64,000 nt of DNA from Plantago major (GCA_026545765.1 CM048843.1:10439501-10503500), one strand, 5' to 3'. Positions 46,201-58,489 are shown, counted from the first letter of the stretch. A program made the numbers and translations. Notes: generated from the letters alone by a model not told the origin.

Positions 46201-49200
46201 CAGAAGGCTGAAGTAATGGACTTGAATCAACAAAACTTAAGTTGCTTACATTTAAGTATGCCAGATAGGGAAGCCAGGTGCAGAAGCTGAGGATATGAAC
46301 CATCTTGTGAGGAAGAGTAGATGATAGGAACTGTAGAAACCTTACTTTGTAGAAGTTTCAAAGCAACATCTTTCAGAGAATCGTAAGGCCCAGCCTACAT
46401 GTGGACATAAAAAAGAAATGAGAAAAAAATGTAAAGAAGATGATACCACATGAATGAGATATGTATTGTACTTGCCAGACCAGCAAGGGACATCAGTGAG
46501 TGCATCAACTAGGTTGCTTACATGGACAAGATTCCTCGACTGCATTCTTGAACTTCCAGTAGCCTGTCTGCTGAGATGAGCCTTCCCATCTTTCCATGCA
46601 GATATAGTATGTGTCTCAAGTTCTTCCTCTGTCAAATTTGATCCATGATTCCCAAGCTGGAATTCAACAATTGAACAGAATTTCTTACATTCTTCACCAC
46701 TAGCCAAAGAAAATGCAATATAAAATTTAAGGCAACAGCAGGCAGCATCGTCTACCCAATCCCAATTTCTAGAATCCAAATTCAACTCTTCATTTCAGAA
46801 TTTTATTTCAAGAAATGCAAGAAACTGAAACAAGAAACATCCACACACATTCCCTAACAAGCACGGACACATCGTGGTCCCTGACATATATGTATCAAAT
46901 CATATTCACCTATATTTATTTATTTATTTATTTATTTATTTTTTTTGGGGGGGGGGGGAGGGGAATATCATCAGATTCACCTAGATTTAAAAACTTCGAA
47001 AAAATACATATCTTCACCAAATTTGTGCCTACTTTCTGGAATTGCCATATGTAATATCCCCATATTGGTATTGCACTAAATCTGTATCCATGCTACTTAG
47101 TACTTAGCTCATTCCCCACCAACCCATTGACTATTAATTTTATGTACAATATGAGCTGCCCATTTACGGAACAACACATGTTGCATCTTCTGAGTTACGC
47201 AGCAGATTATATATTTACTCTAACTAAGATATGGAAAACATAATTCTAGAAAGTTAGAAATTATTCATATCTAAAAATAGAAACTGTTAAAATTGTATCC
47301 TTAAACGCACAAGAAGCTCAGAGAATGATACAGTTTTGCTTACCTCTCGAAGTATCAAAATGAAATCTGATGCACTTAAAACTCCAACGAACTGACTCTT
47401 GCAGAAGTCCCACAAAGGAGCAACAGAGACTCCCTGAAAATAGCAGTGTTAAGTAAGACCACGTCTTAGTGGTAAATGAGAAGAGTGGAATAACAAAAAC
47501 AGTTTAAAATAGCGTTGTTTGTGAATTGCGATGACAGTAATAAGTTTCCTGCCAACTCAGTTTTTTCAAGCAGAGCAGGTGCCCATCATTCAACACCATG
47601 TGTAACTTTTGAGATCTCATAAACCTCACAAAAAGAAGACCTAAAAATCCAAACCAGGAAAGTCATTACTGTGCACAAAGCCTGGTAAAGTACTATCAGT
47701 AACATCGGTAATTGCACTTGGAATATAATTTGTAGGCTTCAATGTTCTACATCCTGACATTGACTACTACTTTACTTCATATTTATTTACAGTTCGGGGA
47801 AGGGGGTTGGGTTGGTGTCTGGGGGAATAAATCACTCAATTCTATCTTCACTGCCGGAGCACACACCAGACCCCACTCTTTTTTCCCTTTCAAATGGCTA
47901 TAGAATCCTTATGCTATGACGCAGGCAGAAGCATGAGGCATCAGCAATGCACAAGCATGCGTTTACAATTTTTGATATAGTGCTAATTTTTTATATCCCT
48001 GTTTCATAAGGAAACACTTATTCTGTTCTGGCCTGCAAAAGTCTTGCCTGAGACACATCATTGGGTTGCAGGATATATACAACTAGGAAAGGCACATTTA
48101 CCTGTTCATGAAGAAGGTGAAATGCTTGTTTCACAGGTAAATTGATATCCAGTGCATTCACCTGTCACAAGGATATCAGCTTCAGAATCACTTCAAGCAC
48201 AAACAATTACTTCAGTAGTACAACAAGGCACAAAACGCAAACCTTGCCCGACTCAGGAAGCAATTCATATGCAGTGTGTGCAGACAAAAATGCAGACACG
48301 CGACTGAGAGATAACTCCAATTCAGCTTTTGATATGCTTGGTGCAACCTCCTGCAAGTGTATTAAAAATGTATATACATTCAACCAACAAGGATAGTAAA
48401 TTGGTCCTATTATTTTCCTATACTTTGCTTCAGCGAAAATAGTTTAAGTGGTCAATGGTCATATCTCATAGCAATTCTAGTACAATCGCAAGCAATCCTA
48501 TCAGCACTACTTATGTAGCTAACAAATAACTAAATCGAAACAGGGTTAAATGGCATAGACAGGAACAAAATAAAGGACAAGCTAAAGAAATATGTTCAGT
48601 ATAATAAACAACTGGAATTAGGATAAGAACTACACGAGTATTGGCTCAAAAACAGAGTAAAGCATAAGATAAAGAATCAAACCAGGAGAAAGGGAACATT
48701 ATCCACTTCCATATCTAATCTGCCAGCTGTCTCTGAACTGAAAATTGCGGGAACCACATCAGGTTCCTTGTGCAAGAATATAGTGTTCACCACTCCATAA
48801 TTTCCGCTTACAAATGGCTGGTGCTCATCATGCCTCCATTCTCCATCAACAAAAAATTTGTACTGTAAATTGAAGATCCAACATAGAACACCAGAGTGTA
48901 AATATATTGAGCAACAATTGATGCTATTAAATAGGATTTACAACAATATAAGAATAATTTATTAAAGAGAAACAGAAAGCCAATCTCAGATTTGTGAAGT
49001 AGAAGGAGACAACTCTTCATCCACTAAAATGAACTCCTAAAAATTCATTTGCTTGCTCTTGAAACAAATTAGGCAAACTTTTATGTGTAGTATTAATGCT
49101 TGTCGCCTAACTGAAATCTTAAGTTATTAATGATAATGGCAGTAACAAAAATGCCCACATCACTGCAAAAAATGGTAATGCTAACAGAAAATTAAGTTAG

Positions 49201-49926
49201 TGCATTGGTCATCATGCTAAACTAGGAATATCCCCTGTGGGTTAGACGTTGTTGAACCTATCCAGCAAGTAACAAACTTGATAGAAGCAATAAATGTGAA
49301 TGAAAATCTGTGAGTGCAACACGTGCAGAGAATGATTCAATTTCATCTCATATAACACGTTATTTACATTTTCTGTTTATGATTCATCTCATACGACATG
49401 ATAACGACAAAACTTCCTACTTCTAATGATTATTACTGAGACAAAGAGTTACTAATATGCATCTATTTCTGTTCCAGTTTCCTGCAATAATTGTTCTGCA
49501 TCAAAACATCCGTACGGAGTAAAAATGACTCGCATAATGACAGGCAGATCACATAAAACACCATGAATGTAGTAACAGAAAGCGGGAAACACGGGCAAGC
49601 AGGAGAAGTAATGACCTGATGATACCCTGGCCTCAAGTTATGAATAACTTGAAAAACAGTAGGGCAACCCTCCATAGGCGACATAGCTATGTGGTCCTGC
49701 CACCTGAAACATCCAAAACCACACTCTTAGAACTCAAACCCATGTGAAACAGCAAAACCCTAACAAACATAAGATCTACAAACTAACCGAGTACAACCCA
49801 AGTCTCTTACCTAGTAAAAGAACCACTGAGCAACACCCTCCTTCCTCCATAAGGCCACACAAATCGCGTTGGAATCACTACCGCCCCACCATTATTACTC
49901 ACACCGGAATCTGAAGTGCCAAACAT
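43238..49926 (-). CDS. SNF4: SNF4-like SnRK1 beta-gamma subunit (CBM48 plus CBS domains), 13 exons
   Basis: Plant-specific regulatory subunit of the SnRK1 energy-sensing kinase. Exons in coding order: 49811-49926, 49616-49703, 48683-48862, 48243-48350, 48102-48161, 47344-47433, 46522-46656, 46250-46394, 46006-46179, 45380-45443, 44804-44873, 43872-43989, 43238-43338; phases fit, 482 aa (Arabidopsis 487). The N-terminal carbohydrate-binding (KIS/CBM48) domain reads [52 protein letters not shown]. Four CBS motifs follow, including [59 protein letters not shown] and the final [22 protein letters not shown] 5' UTR intron (50297 to 49937) splits the leader. Convergent with the zinc-finger gene; the ends are 1.6 kb apart. 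Confidence 0.95.
46911..46959. repeat. (ATTT)n plus poly-G tract in SNF4 intron 6
   Basis: About seven ATTT units, then a T run and about 13 G. Low complexity only. Confidence 0.85.
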
Positions 49927-50369
49927 TTCTCCCTCCCTACAATTCAATTGAACTCAAAATTTGACTAATTATTTTTTTATTTTTTATTTTTTTTAATTTT
50001 CCACTCTTCAAAACACCAAAGCAACACCTGAACTCAAGTAACGAACAAATCCAAATTATTCTGCATGCATTGACAAGTCGAAAGCAAGCAAGTGCAACTA
50101 ACAACTAACTTGGAATCCTCGAAAATGCAGTAGAGGACCCCCTTTCAGAACTCACACATGAAAGCAACAGGAATTCATACACAAACAAAATTGAGAAAAG
50201 TAACAATTCAGCTATGATCAACAGAAAACCTAATTAAACCTAAAATTTGAGCTGCTACACAAGCATTGAGAAGCTGAAACAAAACCCCAGAAATTACCGA
50301 AATTGTGAAGCGATCTGAAGTGAAATTGGATCGATTGGGAATGGAGGTTAAATGGCAATGGAAGGAGAG

Positions 50370-50376
50370 ATTTATA
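50370..50376 (-). promoter_or_regulatory. TATA box of the SNF4-like gene
   Basis: On the minus strand TATAAAT follows a TTTTCTCTC stretch. It lies about 70 bp before the 5' UTR intron donor (GTAATTTC at 50297). Confidence 0.6.
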
Positions 50377-50519
50377 GAGAGAAAATTATTCCGTTTTTCA
50401 TCGTTGTCATCACCAATTACATGTAAGAAAACAGCAGCATAAATTGTAAGGTGAATCAAAACTACCACACAGATTACGTGCGTGCGTGTGCTTTTATTCA
50501 TGAATTGGAATTAATTGGG

Positions 50520-50749
50520 GCTAATCTCTACATTTTTTAAAGTCGCTTTTGCCCTTGCACTCAACAGACTTCACTTTTGGACTGACTTTTGTTTTTGTCC
50601 TCTTTCACCAAACACCAACGATCGCCAGTTTTCTTTTTTTCTTTACTTCTGGAAAATCATTACTAATATTTGGGTTTACTCTCTTAATTTAATTGCCACC
50701 AATTTCAAATTTATATTACTTCTTGTTTCCAAATACTACATTATTTTTG
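50520..50749. other. Intergenic stretch beyond the SNF4-like promoter
   Basis: AT-rich, no gene seen. An open frame of 123 codons at 50515-50886 is Phe/Lys/Tyr-rich and has no family look. Confidence 0.45.
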
Positions 50750-51430
50750 TTACCAAACATAAAATATGTTTGGTATATTTTTGTAATCATAAATTCATTT
50801 TTTGGTATTCTTTTATGAAAAGAGACATGATTATGAATATTCGTGTTTCCGTCACGGCAAATAAGTTTTATCGGGCAAGAAGATAGACATGCATTTACTT
50901 TCATTTGGAGATTTATTTTCAAAGAGAAAATGATTTAACTTTCACGAACTAATTTTACATATTTTGGAAATCGTAAATTGACCTTTTGACATTCTTTTAT
51001 AATATAAAAGGATAAGATTATTGGTATTCATGTTTAATTACGTAAAAGTCACGTCAAGTACGCTTTGCTTTAATTCTCTTTCTTGGAGAGATTTATTGAT
51101 GAAGACGTAATAATAGTTTCCTCTGATATAATTTTATATCTTTTATTAAATTGACCTTTTGATATTCTTTGATAATAAAATGATAAGATTACTGGTATTC
51201 AGGTTTACGTACAAGGCATGGCGAGTTCATTTTGATTTTCCAAGAATACCAATAGATATGCACTCTCTTTCTTGCAGATTTATCGACGAAGATGTAATTA
51301 TTTAATCTCCTCATATATTACTTTATATATTTTTGTTATCATAAATTGAATTTATAATTTATGAAAGAAATATATGAATATGGATATCCATGGGTACGTA
51401 GAAGTCACGATGAGTACAATTTAATTGCCA
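50750..51430. repeat. Tandem array of diverged units of about 185 bp
   Basis: A unit with the order ATTTT..(T)AATCATAAATTGA, CTTTTGATATTCTTT, GATAAGATTA.TGGTATTCATGTTTACGT, AAGTCACG..GAGTAC, CATGCA(T)T.ACTTTC, GGAGATTTAT.GA.GA, TGTAATTATTTAA starts near 50760, 50940, 51122 and 51312. Another partial unit occurs at 53755-53870. Units differ by small indels. Non-coding. Confidence 0.7.
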
Positions 51431-51580
51431 ATATGAAATAGTTGCTCCGCGCGCCTTATCTTATTTGCAGTGTAATCCATGTTCTCTACCATTCATCATA
51501 TGTTTTATGAAATATTCACTGTGTTTGCTATGAAATAGTTGCTTCGTCCATGTGAACATTTAGTTGCAGTGTGCTAGCAA
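51431..51580 (-). repeat. Inverted copies of the 100-bp unit found at 52690-53030
   Basis: GTAATCCATGTTCTCTACCATT, GTGTTTGCTATGAAATAGTTGC and CCATGTGAACAT are the reverse complements of the unit to the right. About one and a half units are present. They follow the 185-bp array directly. Confidence 0.7.
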
Positions 51581-52685
51581 TCAAACGTCACCTTGACACA
51601 TCAACATTTAAGCAAGCCCCACAACAAGAACCATGTTTGACTGCATCCACAGGTTGTGCATCGACAAGCGTACGTGATTCAGATTTTACTAAAACAAAGT
51701 AAAGGAAGAAACAAAGAGTCAAGAGGCAACTCGAGAGGACAAAGCCGATCACGACTGCATTTGGGGAAAAGGCTCCAAACGTATACTTGATGTAATTTAT
51801 TATTTGTAGTTTAAAACTATGGTCTCAGTAATTTCATCTATGTTCTCCATATTTTTTATAATGTTCCCTGGATTCTAATATTTCTAAGAAATGTTATTCA
51901 CTTATGCAGTACAAACTATGATCTATATAATTTCATCCATGATCTCAATATTTTTGTCAATATTCTCTATTTTTAATGTCTTAAAATTAAAGGATATTAT
52001 GAACTTATGCATTACAGTTTTCAACATTTTCATCAATGTTCTCAACATTTTTTCTCATGATCTCAAATATTTTCACTATGTACTGAACATTGTATTTTCA
52101 AAACTAATACAACATATCGAAAAAAGGAAGTTAGATTATAATACAAAAATAGCCACATCATTCACTTACATGCACATTCACTAACATTCACAACCAAAAT
52201 AGTACTACTATTCATATTTTCATATAAATAACATTCACAATCAAAATATAAACTACATTGCTTGCTCCTCTTTACAATGTCCGTCTTAAACTCTATCAAC
52301 TTAACTTCAGACTCATCACCTTTTTCCCACGATATGCCCCATGTTACATTGAACTCAATCTTCTTCTTCTTCTTCTTCTTCTGCTTCAATGCTTATGCCT
52401 CTCTCTTACTCACTTTTTCAGAAACTTTTATGTCATATATCCTCCTCATAACAATATGAATCGATTTATGTTTGTTTGCATATACCTATCCCCCCCCCCC
52501 CCCCCCCCCCACACACACACATTTTCTACACTTGGACTTAAAATTATATGCACTATAAAAAAAAGACATTAATAAAATTATATGTTCTCAGTCATACATG
52601 TCATGTTACCAGACAATTCATATATACTCTCACCAATATATAGAGTGAACAAAACTCGTACAAAAATAAAATGTTAACAAAAAAA
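51581..52685. other. AT-rich stretch with recurring TGTTCTCAATATTTT phrases
   Basis: ATGTTCTC(A/C)AT(A/T)TTTT, TTTCATC(A/C)AT and ACTTATGCA(G/T)TACA recur between 51820 and 52100. A (CTT)n tract lies at about 52358-52382 and a poly-C plus CA tract at 52490-52520. No gene. Confidence 0.5.
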
Positions 52686-52689
52686 ATTA

Positions 52690-53030
52690 ATACTAGGAAA
52701 CATAATGGATATTGCATAGAATAGGCCAAATGGTAGAGAACATGGATTACACTACAAAAAAAATCACATCGACATACTAACTATTTCATACTAGCAAATA
52801 TAGTGTATATTGCAGAGAACACGGTCTAAATGGTAGATAACATGCATGACTTGACATATAAGATTTCCATATAAACATAGCAACTATTTCATAACAGGCA
52901 TAGTGTATATTTGCAGAGAACATAGGTCAAATGGTAGAAAACATGGATTACGTTGAAAAAATATTTTCACATGGTTAGAGCAACTATTTCATAGCAAACA
53001 TAGTGGATATTATTGTGAACATATACGAAA
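52690..53030 (+). repeat. Tandem array of about 100-bp units, 3.4 copies
   Basis: Each unit reads CAACTATTTCATA..A.CA(T/A)A, TAGTG.ATAT(T)..GCAGAGAACA.(A/G)G, CAAATGGTAGA.AACATGGATTAC, then an AT-rich end with CACATGG or similar. Units start near 52685, 52780, 52880 and 52980. Confidence 0.75.
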
Positions 53031-53489
53031 TAACACAAGAAATACAATAAAAAAACATAATTCAAAATAATATTGTCAAAAATCATAGCGCAAAATGTCT
53101 TTGAGGTTAAATGAAAACATAGTACATATTCCAAAGAACATAGGCATTTTGTTGAGTGTTATGCAGAAAAGAACATAAAAACGTTTTGTATATTATTTTT
53201 TCAAATCTTACTTGATGATATGCAAGCATGATTACACCCTGTGGATGCATAAACAACAACAAGAACAATGAGCTACAATCAATAGCTAATCAAAACACGA
53301 AAATACAAATGAATATATATCACTTGAAACAGGAATCAACTATATAACAAGCGAATATATGTCGATTCAACAAACTATCAAAACAACAAAAAACCGAAGC
53401 ACAGACTTCGACTGGAGCCCTCGTTAAACCAAAAATCAAACACAAAACCATCGAACCCCCAAAATGAACACGATTTGTGAAAAACAGAT

Positions 53490-53720
53490 GGAGAATACTT
53501 ACAATTAACTTTGAATCGCCAATGAGAGATGAAATCGAAATAGAGAATTGGCAGTTTTATGAAGAAATAAGGAGAGAAAAAGCCAGAAGGAGAGAACGAG
53601 AGAAGAAAGAAGAAAAAGGGGTGTTGCTGATTTTTCTAGCTTTATATACTCAATTGGATCGGTCGGGTGAACCAGATATGCGACAAATCATTCTAGTTTG
53701 TTTAGTTATTTGGTAAATTG
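53490..53720 (-). other. Promoter and leader-like segment on the minus strand
   Basis: On the minus strand a TATATAAAGC box (about 53640) is followed by a CT-rich leader (CTTCTTTCTTCTCTCGTTCTC), then GCCAATTCTC...GGCGATTCAAAGTTAATTGTAAGTATTC, which looks like a first exon with a donor. No downstream coding exon was found, so it may be a fragment carried by the surrounding repeat. Confidence 0.3.
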
Positions 53721-53754
53721 CAAGAGAGTCCAGTCCTTCGAGGAAACTTTGTGC

Positions 53755-53870
53755 AAAAGTCATGGTGAGTACATTTTATTATCCATGAATATCATAGACA
53801 TGCATTCACTTAGTTGGAGATTTATTTACAAAGATGTAACGATTTAGCTTACTTGACTAACTATTAAAAT
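53755..53870. repeat. Isolated half unit of the 185-bp array
   Basis: AAAAGTCATGGTGAGTACAT...CATAGACATGCATTCACTT...GGAGATTTATTTACAAAGATGTAACGATTTA matches the second half of the units at 50750-51430. The 2.3 kb between them, with its own repeats, seems to have split or expanded the array. Confidence 0.65.
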
Positions 53871-54915
53871 TAAGAAAATCAGTTTAAAATAGGTGTTTTG
53901 AACCAGGTTTGTGTGTTTGTTTGAAATTACATACATGCAAATGTAGATGATGGCATCATAAAATAAGTTTTTGTGTATAATCGTGAAATATTCTGGATTG
54001 TTTGGCAAGCAAATAAAAACTATGTTTAGTCACTATTTATCAATTTTTATGTTTGTCAGAAAACTAAAAAATCTGTTACATCAATATTACTTTCTTCTTT
54101 TAAGTAAACTTCATTAGATCAACTAACCTCGTTTAGGAACTAAATGAGGAAGAGGAGAGTACGAGTCTTTAGTTAAGTATAAACCAAGCCACACAGTTAC
54201 ATCATTATTTCAGTTACATAAAATCAAGTTATTATTATATGTTAAAGGTATGTTAAAAAAAAAAAAAAAAAAAAAAACCTCACTTATACATTGTCTCCAT
54301 CTCAAAACCAAAACAAAATGTAACTCACTTATACATTCACCTATGATTTTGATTTTTAAACATGCTTCATATTAGATTCTACGTGGACAATAAAATGGTA
54401 ACTTCGTACTCTAATATGTTTGTACATTCGTTTTAACTAGTCAAGAGTAAGGTTTTGCCACACTGAATGAAAAATCAACATCGTTGATAATATCTCAAAA
54501 ATTGTTGGTTTACGTTTCTGAGTGATCTGCATATACTTTCTAACATGAATGGCAAAGGAAATGACAACCAAAATCCGTCTAAATTATTACAACCAGAATT
54601 TCTATTATTACAAAGCATTTTCGTCAAAATTGTTCTCACACACCAAGTTTGACATTCCAGTATCTCAGATCAAAATATTTAATACTAAATCTCTTGTCTA
54701 GTCATTGGATTAAACACTTTGGTAAATCTAAATAGTTCTTTCTTAAATTGTGACTTGACAAAAATTTAAATACTAGTATATCAAATTCTAGTGTGTTAGC
54801 ACATATCATGTCAATTTACTAAGTTAGCACATCAGAAAAGAGTATCGACATTAATGATCGATCAATTAATCCTGACATATCATGTCAATTTACTAATTTA
54901 GTTTTTAGAAGTATA
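53871..54915. other. AT-rich intergenic stretch
   Basis: Contains a poly-A run at about 54252-54278. No gene seen. Confidence 0.5.
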
Positions 54916-54918
54916 TAC

Positions 54919-55412
54919 GTGTATGGGTCACCTATATATAGTAACTTAATTATTACAATTAGTAGTATAACATTATCAGCCTCTGTAGCCGAGTGGGAAG
55001 CTCCCAAGAGGTCACCGTCCAAGGCCAAACTGACCTTATCTCTGAAACTCTATCTCTTCTCTTCTTCTACAAGAATTTCACGCAAATTAGAGGATTTGGA
55101 TCTCTCAACCGGCTATCCTCCATCATCAATGAATTCATTTTCGGCTTCACTGGTCATCGAGTTCGAGAAGTCATCAACGAGCAAGAAGAAGATTGCCCCC
55201 ATCGCAGCAGCAATTTCGAGGTTGTTGCTTCAAAATCTTATCGTTTTGAATTCTTGATTGATAATATTAATACCCATTTGGAGTTTTCTTCCTTTCTTTA
55301 ACATTGTCCTTTTCGGATTTAGGGATCAAGAGACAACATTATCGAGGAGGAGTAGAAAAAACCATCTACATCCAATGCTGCCGAGTCTTCTGTTTCTCAG
55401 TCACAGACCGAG
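54919..55412 (+). other. Unassigned exon-like region
   Basis: Two overlapping frames of more than 100 codons (54919-55257, 54993-55301) have higher GC than the flanks. GAG followed by GTTGTTGC at about 55220 and an acceptor-like TTTAGGGATC at 55321, with a donor-like GAGGTAAATC at 55412, could be a spliced two-exon fragment. Neither frame matches a family I know. It lies just upstream of the MATE remnant but does not look like its N-terminus. Confidence 0.25.
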
Positions 55413-55717
55413 GTAAATCTTACATCTGCTTTTGGTTCTTTCTTATCAATGTTGTTGTATGAGTAATTTCCTGTTGAATTTTTCATTTACAACTTAACAA
55501 GTTTTCTTTGAATTTAACTCTATCATCTCGTCTTTACAAGCAGCTTTCTTGTTACTCCCACTGCCACACAGTATCTCATACAACATTGTTGCTGCAATAT
55601 ACGGTGACATGATCATGTAGAAAAATTGCGAGTCTTCTCTATGAACACAACCTTTATCCCTATATTCCGTTTTGCATTGATCTGCTGTAAATGAAATAAT
55701 AATCTTGTAGCACTCAG

Positions 55718-57679
55718 GTTTCCAATGAACTTGGAGCTGGGAAACCACAAGTTGCTCAATTTGCAGTCTCTACTGTGATTATCTTGTGTCAATACTTTAG
55801 TGACAAGGCGTGTCATCCACTAGAGTGAATTGCACTTTTGGTCTCCTAACCCGTAGTCCACTTCGATTTTGGTCCTAGGGTTTCCTATACGTATTTAGTC
55901 CCTTAACTCACCACTTAAGCCAAATCAGCGCCAAATCACTCCACATCATCGCCAAATCACTCCATCTCATTAGTATTTTGTTTATAAACACTTGGCTAAA
56001 AGAAAATAAATATAAACATAGACACCTATGTTTACAAAATGCTAATTAGTCCATCTCATTAGTATTTTGTTTATAAATACGTAGCTGCTACTACTTAAAT
56101 TTGGATTTGATTAGTACCTTTTATTTAAACAATTACAGATAAAACAAAAATCATTGTTGACCGGAAACTAATTAACCGGAAAAGAAATTTAATGAAATTA
56201 ATTAAAATTTACTACACATTTGAATCTAATGTTTTGTAGTTTACAACATTTACACAATATAATTTAAAATATCCACATAATTTTTTTAATTATAAAATAA
56301 TCAAAAATATTATTATAAATTAAAACTAAACCCCAAAAAAATTATTTCAAAATATGCCCAATTCTTTTTCTTCTCCTTCTTCCTCCTACTTCATCCTCCA
56401 TTTTCTTCAAAAAGGCTCCGATCGGAGCGGAGCCTTCTCCAGGAGCAGAATTACAGCTCCGAGCTGTAAAAAGCTCGGATTTGGAGTTGTCAATGGCTCC
56501 AGATCTGGAGCTGTACTCAGATCCGACGGAGCTGTTTTACAGCTCCGATTGGAGTTGTCAATGGTTTGTTCGGAATCGGCGACGGATCTGAGAAATTGAG
56601 AAGAGAACGAAGACCACGGGTGCGGAGGAAGGAGAACTCGGCGAGGGATTGGGGGAGAGCGAGAGTCACTTCAAGGTATAGCCTTTGCTTCTCCAGCAAT
56701 TTCACCAGCTCCATTACCGCTGATGAATCTTCTTCCGAAGAACACGATTTCAAGCTCGATCTCCAAAAATGGCTTCTTTAGGTTCATCATTTTCCACAAT
56801 ACCCTACTCTAGCCTAGCCGGAAAAGAAGAACAAGAGTACCTGCCTGCTTGTCTCTAACCAAGGAATTATATAAATAAAAAAAGATGAATTTATATTTAA
56901 CAAATAAACTAAGAAATATTTTTTGTATAAACAAAATAATAGTATTATTAATTTTGTATATTTGATATGAATTAAAAAAATTATTTCAATCTTTTTTCAC
57001 TTTTTTTCCAATTTTTCAGTTTTTATTTGGTGGCCTTAGTTCTCATGAACTAACACTAATTCGCCAGGTAGGATCCAACTCGTCTCCATGTCAGCAAAAA
57101 CCACATGCTAATTGAATTGGGGGAAATACGGGGACCGTATGTATTTGCAATGTATAAGAAGACGGGACCGTATTTGCAAGGGATGTAGTACTTAGGGGAC
57201 CAAAAGTGCAATTCACTCTCATCTACTATGTTAAAGAGAGATGACGCCCTTTATTTGCGCCTCCATCATCATGGATATATAGCATACAAATTGTTGCCTT
57301 TTTTGTGCTGCAGGTGTAGGAAGAGGAAGTGGGTGGCAACACTTGGGCGCATATGTCAATCTGGGATCATACTATCTTGTTGCGATTCCAGTTTCATTGC
57401 TTCTACGATTTGTTCAGGACTTAAAAGGGAAAGGTCTATATGGAGTGGTATGATAGTTAGATGACAAGTGCCATCGGTGTAGCTAATTATTATAACTGAT
57501 CGAACTAATTGGAGAAACAGGTTAATATTCAGCCGATCCAACTCATAATATAATGTTATACTGCTCTTAAATCTCAATGTACATGATGATAACTTGTTGT
57601 GTCTTGATGAACATGCATACAGGCAGAAGAAGCTAGATGGCGAATACTTGGAAGAAAAGTTCTAGCCACGATGAGTTGA
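55718..57679 (+). pseudogene. MATE/DTX efflux transporter remnant (C-terminal exons), split by a Mutator-like element
   Basis: After an acceptor at 55717, VSNELGAGKPQVAQFAV is the signature of the second half of plant MATE transporters (usually RVSNELGAGNP..A). After an acceptor at 57313, GVGRGSGWQHLGAYVNLGSY and LVAIPVSLLLRFVQDLKGKG match the late membrane helices (usually GVARGCGWQ..GA.VNLG.YYLVGIP). A short last exon at 57623-57679 (AEEARWRILGRKVLATMS) is possible. The exon normally between the first two (about 60-80 aa) is not found, and neither is the N-terminal half. A Mutator-like element occupies 55823-57218 in between. MATE proteins export metabolites, citrate or toxins by H+ antiport. 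This copy is dead. Confidence 0.75.
55823..57218. mobile_element. Mutator-like element, 1.4 kb, possible Pack-MULE
   Basis: Inverted ends GAGTGAATTGCACTTTTGGTC (followed by TCCTAA on the left and CCCTAA on the right, reversed) are flanked by 10-bp repeats TCATCCACTA (55813-55822) and TCATCTACTA (57219-57228) with one mismatch. The core at 56380-56840 is GC-richer. On its minus strand it has a frame with VMELVKLLEKQRLYLEV and LPQSLAEFSFLRTRGLRSLL, which looks like real protein sequence, probably a captured piece of a host gene. The region 56400-56560 is full of CTCCGA/GGAGCTGT repeats. No transposase. Confidence 0.85.
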
Positions 57680-58193
57680 TTTGAGAGTTTGAAAGTATAT
57701 TTGGCATACTTGATGAAATTTGCTGATAAACGAATTAAAAATAGGTTTTGATGTCAAGTAAGTATGTGAACATGTGATCACTGATCAAATAGGTCGTAAA
57801 TCTTATTGTGTGTTTTGGCTAAAGATTTGATCTTTCATGTCAATGTGGATTATTTATTGTTTATGTTGATTTTATACAGTATATGCATGAGGATGCACCT
57901 TGGCGCAACAAGACACTTTCCCTTCACGTCCAGAGAAAGTTTATAGACCATTGGCTTTGATATATAGGATAATAGTAATCTAGGATGGGCTCTTATTTTG
58001 CTAAATCAAATGTATTTTTTTTACTCAAATAGCTGGAGATATTCTGATGTTTGTATATTTTCACTTTGAAATGAGAACTATCGCTTTGTTGTGGCAATCC
58101 AAGGTTGATTATGAGGTGATAAAAGGCATCAGCCAAAATCCCTTCATTATAATTTACTGGTGTACATCTCTCCTAAATTATTCACTCTTCTCT

Positions 58194-58421
58194 CAAAACT
58201 TGTGTTCGGGCCGCGGGAAGTTCAATTCGGGGTGGAGGGAGTAGAGCTTTGAATTGATTCTGTACTTTGCTGGTAAATGTTTGTTCTTTGTTTTACTTGA
58301 TTCTTGACAAAACTTGTGTTCGGGCCGCGGGAAGTTCAATTCGGGGTGGAGGGAGTAGAGCTTTGAATTGATTCTGTACTTTGCTGGTAAATGTTTGTTC
58401 TTTGTTTTACTTGATTCTTGA
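58194..58421. repeat. Perfect tandem duplication, 2 x 114 bp
   Basis: The unit starting CAAAACTTGTGTTCGGGCCG and ending TACTTGATTCTTGA occurs twice without visible difference (58194-58307, 58308-58421). A third, partial and diverged piece of the unit end (GGCAAATGTTTGTTCTTTCTT) follows at about 58441-58480. Because 114 is a multiple of three, a spurious repeated open frame appears on the minus strand. Confidence 0.92.
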
Positions 58422-58489
58422 TATGGCAAACGTAGTTTGTTGGCAAATGTTTGTTCTTTCTTTACTTGATTCTTGATATGGTAAATGCT

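Noticed and set aside
50750-51430. Centromere-type satellite, because the unit is about 185 bp
   Set aside because: Only about four diverged copies in a gene-bearing region; length alone is not evidence.
54980-55010. tRNA-Ser-like start (GCCTCTGTAGCCGAGTGG)
   Set aside because: The following bases do not supply an anticodon arm, T-arm or acceptor complement.
58193-58429. 78-codon minus-strand frame with two identical 38-residue repeats
   Set aside because: Explained by the 114-bp DNA duplication, which keeps frame; no domain or gene signals.
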